Source: an uncultured Eubacterium sp.
GTDB taxonomy: Bacteria > Bacillota > Clostridia > Lachnospirales > Lachnospiraceae
Assembly (NCBI GenBank): GCA_910577225.1
Contig: CAJTMV010000001.1
Span: 1-64,000 of the forward strand
Length of the DNA: 64,000 nucleotides
Direction of reading: 5' to 3'
Shown: positions 61,060-64,000 of the stretch, piece after piece
Layout: each line of letters opens with the position of its first letter
How positions within the stretch are numbered: the stretch's first letter is position 1
Made by a program: the position numbers and the translations under genes
Notes under the pieces: model-generated
Seen by the model: only the letters and a program-made list of their open reading frames with translations
The model's database searches: none
Told to the model about the DNA's origin: nothing

Positions 61060-61217
61060 GATTCCCATATGCCGTTCTTCTTAAAATTCCATTCAATCTC
61101 TACCCGCTTATCCTTATAAACATAGATCTTACGAATAAACGTATCCACCTGTTCCTGTGTTATGCTTTCTATATGCGAAAAACGGATGACCTGCCGCATA
61201 TCCGCCTGCAGCTTTTC
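61056..61217 (-). pseudogene. Large serine recombinase, C-terminal remnant
   Basis: The minus strand reads about 53 residues, LQADMRQVIRFSHIESITQE, then QVDTFIRKIYVYKDKRVEIE and a stop. This is the conserved tail of resolvase/invertase-family large serine recombinases (…FIxKIxVYxDKRIEI…). All catalytic parts are missing. It lies exactly between the island and the lasso-like genes, so it probably marks an old mobile-element edge. Confidence 0.72.
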
Positions 61218-62063
61218 CTATTCCTCTGCATCAACATATTCTAGTTGCAAAATCATCTGAGCAAAACTATCCGGAAAAGCATTTGGAAAAATTTCAAGAA
61301 TATCTCGCATCATTTTTTTGAAAACAAGACATAGTTTTTGGTGTCTAATGTCTTCTTCAACATCATTCCAATTAATTTCCTTGAAATATTTTTCTGAATA
61401 AAGTGCAATTTCATATGCTCGATATAGAAAACGTCCTGCTTTTAAAACGATTTTAGTAGCATAAATGTTATATAAGCTTCCTGCTAGAAACCAACTATCC
61501 ATATACAAATGATATATTAAGTGAAGTATCGTTGCCGTCAATGAAAAAGTTACAATCGGCGTTTTATTAATATAAACAACTGATGTATTGTTTTTGAGAT
61601 ATGTTTCATCAATATTTATACAAGGATTTAAAATATTTTTATGCAATTCAATTAAAGCCTTGCTATTTGTTAATACTATATGGTGGTCATACTCACATTC
61701 ATTCTCATTTTCTTTATTAATTCCTAACCGATTTAATATTTTTATAACCCTACAGTGATTATCGTACTCAACATAGAGATCAATATCTCCAACTTTTCTA
61801 TCTACGGGATTATCGTATAACATTTCTGCCAAGCAAATTCCTTTAAATACAATATATCCTATTTTTCTATCATTCAATTCTTTTACTAATGAACAAAGAA
61901 TTTTCTGGTTATATAGATAATTCAATTTATTCTGGTTTTTGTAACATATATCATCAAAACCAAAATATTCACCCAAAGACAACAGACTATTACTTTTTAA
62001 AAAATCATGTGTAATGTTATTATGTTCATTTAAATGATTTATAATATTTTCTTTTGTTGTCAT
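61218..62063 (-). CDS. Nucleotidyltransferase-family protein (NTP_transf_5 type)
   Basis: A 281-residue protein with KGICLAEMLYDNPVDRKVGD followed by IDLYVE, the DxD-type core of PF14907-like nucleotidyltransferases. Such proteins are regular accessory members of lasso-peptide and related peptide clusters, where some modify the product. The sequence is AT-rich like the next gene. Eight to 17 bases separate it from the ABC gene. ATG at 62063 is preferred to a GTG three codons earlier; neither has a strong ribosome site. Confidence 0.78.
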   Translation of the reverse strand: MTTKENIINHLNEHNNITHDFLKSNSLLSLGEYFGFDDICYKNQNKLNYLYNQKILCSLVKELNDRKIGYIVFKGICLAEMLYDNPVDRKVGDIDLYVEYDNHCRVIKILNRLGINKENENECEYDHHIVLTNSKALIELHKNILNPCINIDETYLKNNTSVVYINKTPIVTFSLTATILHLIYHLYMDSWFLAGSLYNIYATKIVLKAGRFLYRAYEIALYSEKYFKEINWNDVEEDIRHQKLCLVFKKMMRDILEIFPNAFPDSFAQMILQLEYVDAEE

Positions 62064-62079
62064 CACAAACACATCACTT

Positions 62080-63723
62080 TCATTTAATTTGATTCATTGT
62101 ACTGTTTTCCATTTTGAATACTTTATTAAATTGATTTAAAGTATTTAATCTGTGTGTGACAAAAATCATTATTTTATCATTTGATATACTTTTAAGATTA
62201 TCTATTAATTGTTTTTGTGTTAAATCATCTAATCCGGAAGTAATTTCATCAAATAGATAAACTTCCTTATTATAGATCATTGCTTGTGCAACAGCTAAGC
62301 GCTGTAATTGGCCACCTGACAAATTGATACCGCTTTCCGAAATATAAGTATCTAAACCATCTTCTAATTCACTGGAAAATTGTGATAAATCAGCAAGCCT
62401 TAATGCATGATTAATTGCTTCTTCTGACACTCCTATGTTTAAAAAATCAACAATATCATATAATTTGCCATCCATTACCGCAATGTTTTGTGAAACATAT
62501 GCCATAATATAGGATCTGCTTTCCGGAGAAAGTGATGTAATATCTTCGCCATTGTATAGAATTTTTCCGGTCTTTGGATGATACAAACCGCTTATAATCT
62601 TCATTAGTGTAGATTTTCCACAACCAGACCCGCCAATAATTGCAACAAAATCACTTTTTTCTAAATTCATATTCAGTCCACAAATTTCAAATTCTCCTGG
62701 ATGATACTTAAAACCTATATCGTTAATAGTTAATGAGGAAACGCTGTCTTTATGAATCAAGCCTAAAGATTTACCATTGTCCTTATCATTTATTTCACTT
62801 TTATTTTGGAATGTTGATTCTATCGTATCAACTTTTGCCTTTGATGACTTGTATTTAATATGATTATCCCAAATTGTTGAAAATGCGTTGTCTATCCAAC
62901 CCATATAATTAATGAATAAATAAATTTGCCCCACCGAAATAGAATTATTTTTTAACATAAAAGCAGCGACAGCAAATATTATCACTTCAATCAGTTTGTA
63001 AATTTGCAAATTCAAATTATCAATTGAAACAATTTCCTTTGTATGCTGCTCCTGCCTTCTTGACAAGCGCAATTGATGGGCATCTATATTATTAACAATA
63101 ACATTTGAACAATTATTAGTTTTAATATAAGCTATATTCCTCAAGGCATTACAGACTTTAGATTCGCCCTCAGATTCAATTTCTGTGACCTCTTTCGAAA
63201 ATTTATAACTTATTTTACCGATATGAAATTCAAGAACGGAATTTACCAAAAGACAAAATACAAAAACCCCCGTCATTATCTTGTTTATTGTTAACAAATA
63301 AATAAAAATAAACGCACAGGTGAAAATTTCAATAACTGTATCAGAAACAAAAGAAATCGCTAATTCTCCATAAACCTCATTTAAATCATATCTGTTTTTT
63401 TTATCACCAAAATCAATTTTCTCAAGTGTTTCATAATTAAGATTCAACAGTTTTTCCAAATACTCTTTTTTTGCCTTTCGAACGATCCTGTTTCTTACTT
63501 TAGTATCTAAAATAGAACAAAAAATATTTAAAAAGCCTCCGCATATTGATGCAAACAATATAATCAGAACTATTCTTAACAAGTATTTAATTTCTGAGCC
63601 ACTCGCATTATCAAAAAATTTTGATACTAAAAGAGGATTTATCAATCGAATAGCAGTAAGAAGCAAAGAAAAAATCAAATAAATAACAATCCATTTTTTT
63701 TCTTTTTTAATAATGTTCATCAC
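62080..63723 (-). CDS. ABC exporter, fused permease-ATPase (lasso/bacteriocin type)
   Basis: A 547-residue half transporter. Residues 1-300 form six TM helices of the ABC type I fold; the ATPase follows with Walker A IIGGSGCGKSTLMKII, signature INLSGGQLQRLAVAQAM and Walker B EVYLFDEITSGLD. Such transporters export the mature lasso peptide and give immunity. No peptidase C39 domain is present, consistent with a separate B protease. It overlaps the B2 remnant by 17 bases. It appears intact. Confidence 0.87.
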   Translation of the reverse strand: MMNIIKKEKKWIVIYLIFSLLLTAIRLINPLLVSKFFDNASGSEIKYLLRIVLIILFASICGGFLNIFCSILDTKVRNRIVRKAKKEYLEKLLNLNYETLEKIDFGDKKNRYDLNEVYGELAISFVSDTVIEIFTCAFIFIYLLTINKIMTGVFVFCLLVNSVLEFHIGKISYKFSKEVTEIESEGESKVCNALRNIAYIKTNNCSNVIVNNIDAHQLRLSRRQEQHTKEIVSIDNLNLQIYKLIEVIIFAVAAFMLKNNSISVGQIYLFINYMGWIDNAFSTIWDNHIKYKSSKAKVDTIESTFQNKSEINDKDNGKSLGLIHKDSVSSLTINDIGFKYHPGEFEICGLNMNLEKSDFVAIIGGSGCGKSTLMKIISGLYHPKTGKILYNGEDITSLSPESRSYIMAYVSQNIAVMDGKLYDIVDFLNIGVSEEAINHALRLADLSQFSSELEDGLDTYISESGINLSGGQLQRLAVAQAMIYNKEVYLFDEITSGLDDLTQKQLIDNLKSISNDKIMIFVTHRLNTLNQFNKVFKMENSTMNQIK

Positions 63724-63919
63724 ATTTCATCCCTTCATTATGATATAACAACATTGAATTCCAAAATAACAGATTTGTTTCATCTAAAATTTGACCACTT
63801 ATTACCGTCCAGGCATGTCCTATTCTTTCCCCTTTACAAACATTGAAATCAATACTCTTTTTAATGCCAATATAAAAATCACATTCCAAATTAAGTGATA
63901 CCCCAATATAGAATACTAA
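63707..63919 (-). pseudogene. Lasso-peptide B2 protease (transglutaminase-like), C-terminal fragment
   Basis: About 70 residues remain: DFYIGIKKSIDFNVCKGERI, GHAWTVISGQILDE (the catalytic HAW block) and a short tail. B2 proteins cut the leader from lasso precursors with a Cys-His-Asp triad; the part with the catalytic Cys is absent. An in-frame TGA closes the frame at 63920-63922, and the DNA beyond belongs to a kinase-like gene. A deletion has evidently joined the two. Confidence 0.7.
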
Positions 63920-64000
63920 TCATTTTCTATAAATTTTGCACCAGTATTGGCAGTTAACAATGCCATCGTTGTTTTACCTGAACCTGATTTTCCAGAAAAC
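63916..64000 (-). pseudogene. HPrK-like kinase fragment (runs off the window)
   Basis: The last 27 codons visible read FSGKSGSGKTTMALLTANTG, then AKFIEND and a TAG. GKSGSGKTT is the P-loop of HPr-kinase-like proteins found in lasso clusters. The fold needs another ~150 residues after this loop, so the gene is cut by the same deletion that removed the front of the B2 gene. Its beginning lies outside the window. Confidence 0.65.

Noticed and set aside
1..64000. tRNA, rRNA or riboswitch genes
   Set aside because: No cloverleaf with a convincing T-loop, no rRNA segment and no known riboswitch core was recognised by eye; a covariance search would be decisive.

Overview
The window looks like a chromosomal segment from a low- to mid-GC Gram-positive anaerobe, most likely a Lachnospiraceae-type Clostridium relative. 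This is inferred from the protein style, strong AGGAG-type ribosome sites, a WYL regulator, a LacI regulator fused to a solute-binding domain, a FliB-like protein, and a Wzm/Wzt-type wall polysaccharide locus without an outer-membrane export gene. No rRNA or tRNA gene was recognised. Nearly everything lies on the minus strand.

Region 1 (1-6.7 kb) is a small nutrient-uptake locus. It holds a glycerophosphodiester phosphodiesterase-like enzyme, a lipoprotein solute-binding protein and an ABC ATPase. They are read from a well-formed promoter overlapped by a LacI-type palindrome, with a second operator 108 bp upstream. Behind lies a 718-residue LacI regulator that carries an entire extracellular-type solute-binding domain. 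A FliB-like protein follows on the plus strand.

Region 2 (6.7-36.5 kb) is a long minus-strand surface-polysaccharide locus. From its promoter end it has an XRE regulator, two damaged GT4 glycosyltransferases and a five-gene acid-sugar-like activation cassette (DUF386, cytidylyltransferase, SIS isomerase, 2-hydroxyacid dehydrogenase, inositol-monophosphatase-like phosphatase). Next come a zinc-ribbon methyltransferase, a Gfo/Idh oxidoreductase, CDP-dideoxyhexose genes (rfbF, rfbH, an rfbJ-like reductase), a GT2 enzyme and the Wzm/Wzt exporter. Then come MptE-like (DUF115) proteins, a GT4 enzyme, an O-carbamoyltransferase, an SGNH esterase, a DUF6311 membrane protein split at a G10 tract, a second Gfo/Idh gene and the GDP-D-rhamnose pair gmd/rmd. 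A 341-bp segment bounded by 29-bp imperfect inverted repeats sits just upstream of the first gene and is a candidate invertible promoter switch. The locus is eroded by several internal deletions, a nonsense codon and a 705-bp ISAs1-family deletion derivative.

Region 3 (36.6-41.9 kb) is a junkyard with working pieces. It has AraC and ABC-permease remnants, a zeta-toxin pair, a WYL regulator, a coiled-coil protein with a 24-bp in-frame tandem repeat, and a headless AbrB antitoxin.

Region 4 (41.9-61.2 kb) is a toxin-antitoxin and defence island: three PIN (VapC) modules, a HEPN/MNT module, two JAMM-protease-plus-small-protein modules, a SIR2-repeat protein that looks like an Avs/STAND protein without its P-loop, a DUF4393 (Abi-alpha) protein and a Septu-like AAA/HNH pair. 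Many of these units are separated by copies of one dispersed repeat of up to about 310 bp. A chemoreceptor gene sits among them. TnpB and serine-recombinase remnants mark past mobility.

Region 5 (61.2-64 kb) is the end of a lasso-peptide-like cluster: an HPrK-like kinase fragment, a B2-protease fragment, an ABC exporter and a PF14907-type nucleotidyltransferase. Several reading-frame breaks fall in homopolymers, so phase variation, decay and assembly error must all be kept in mind.
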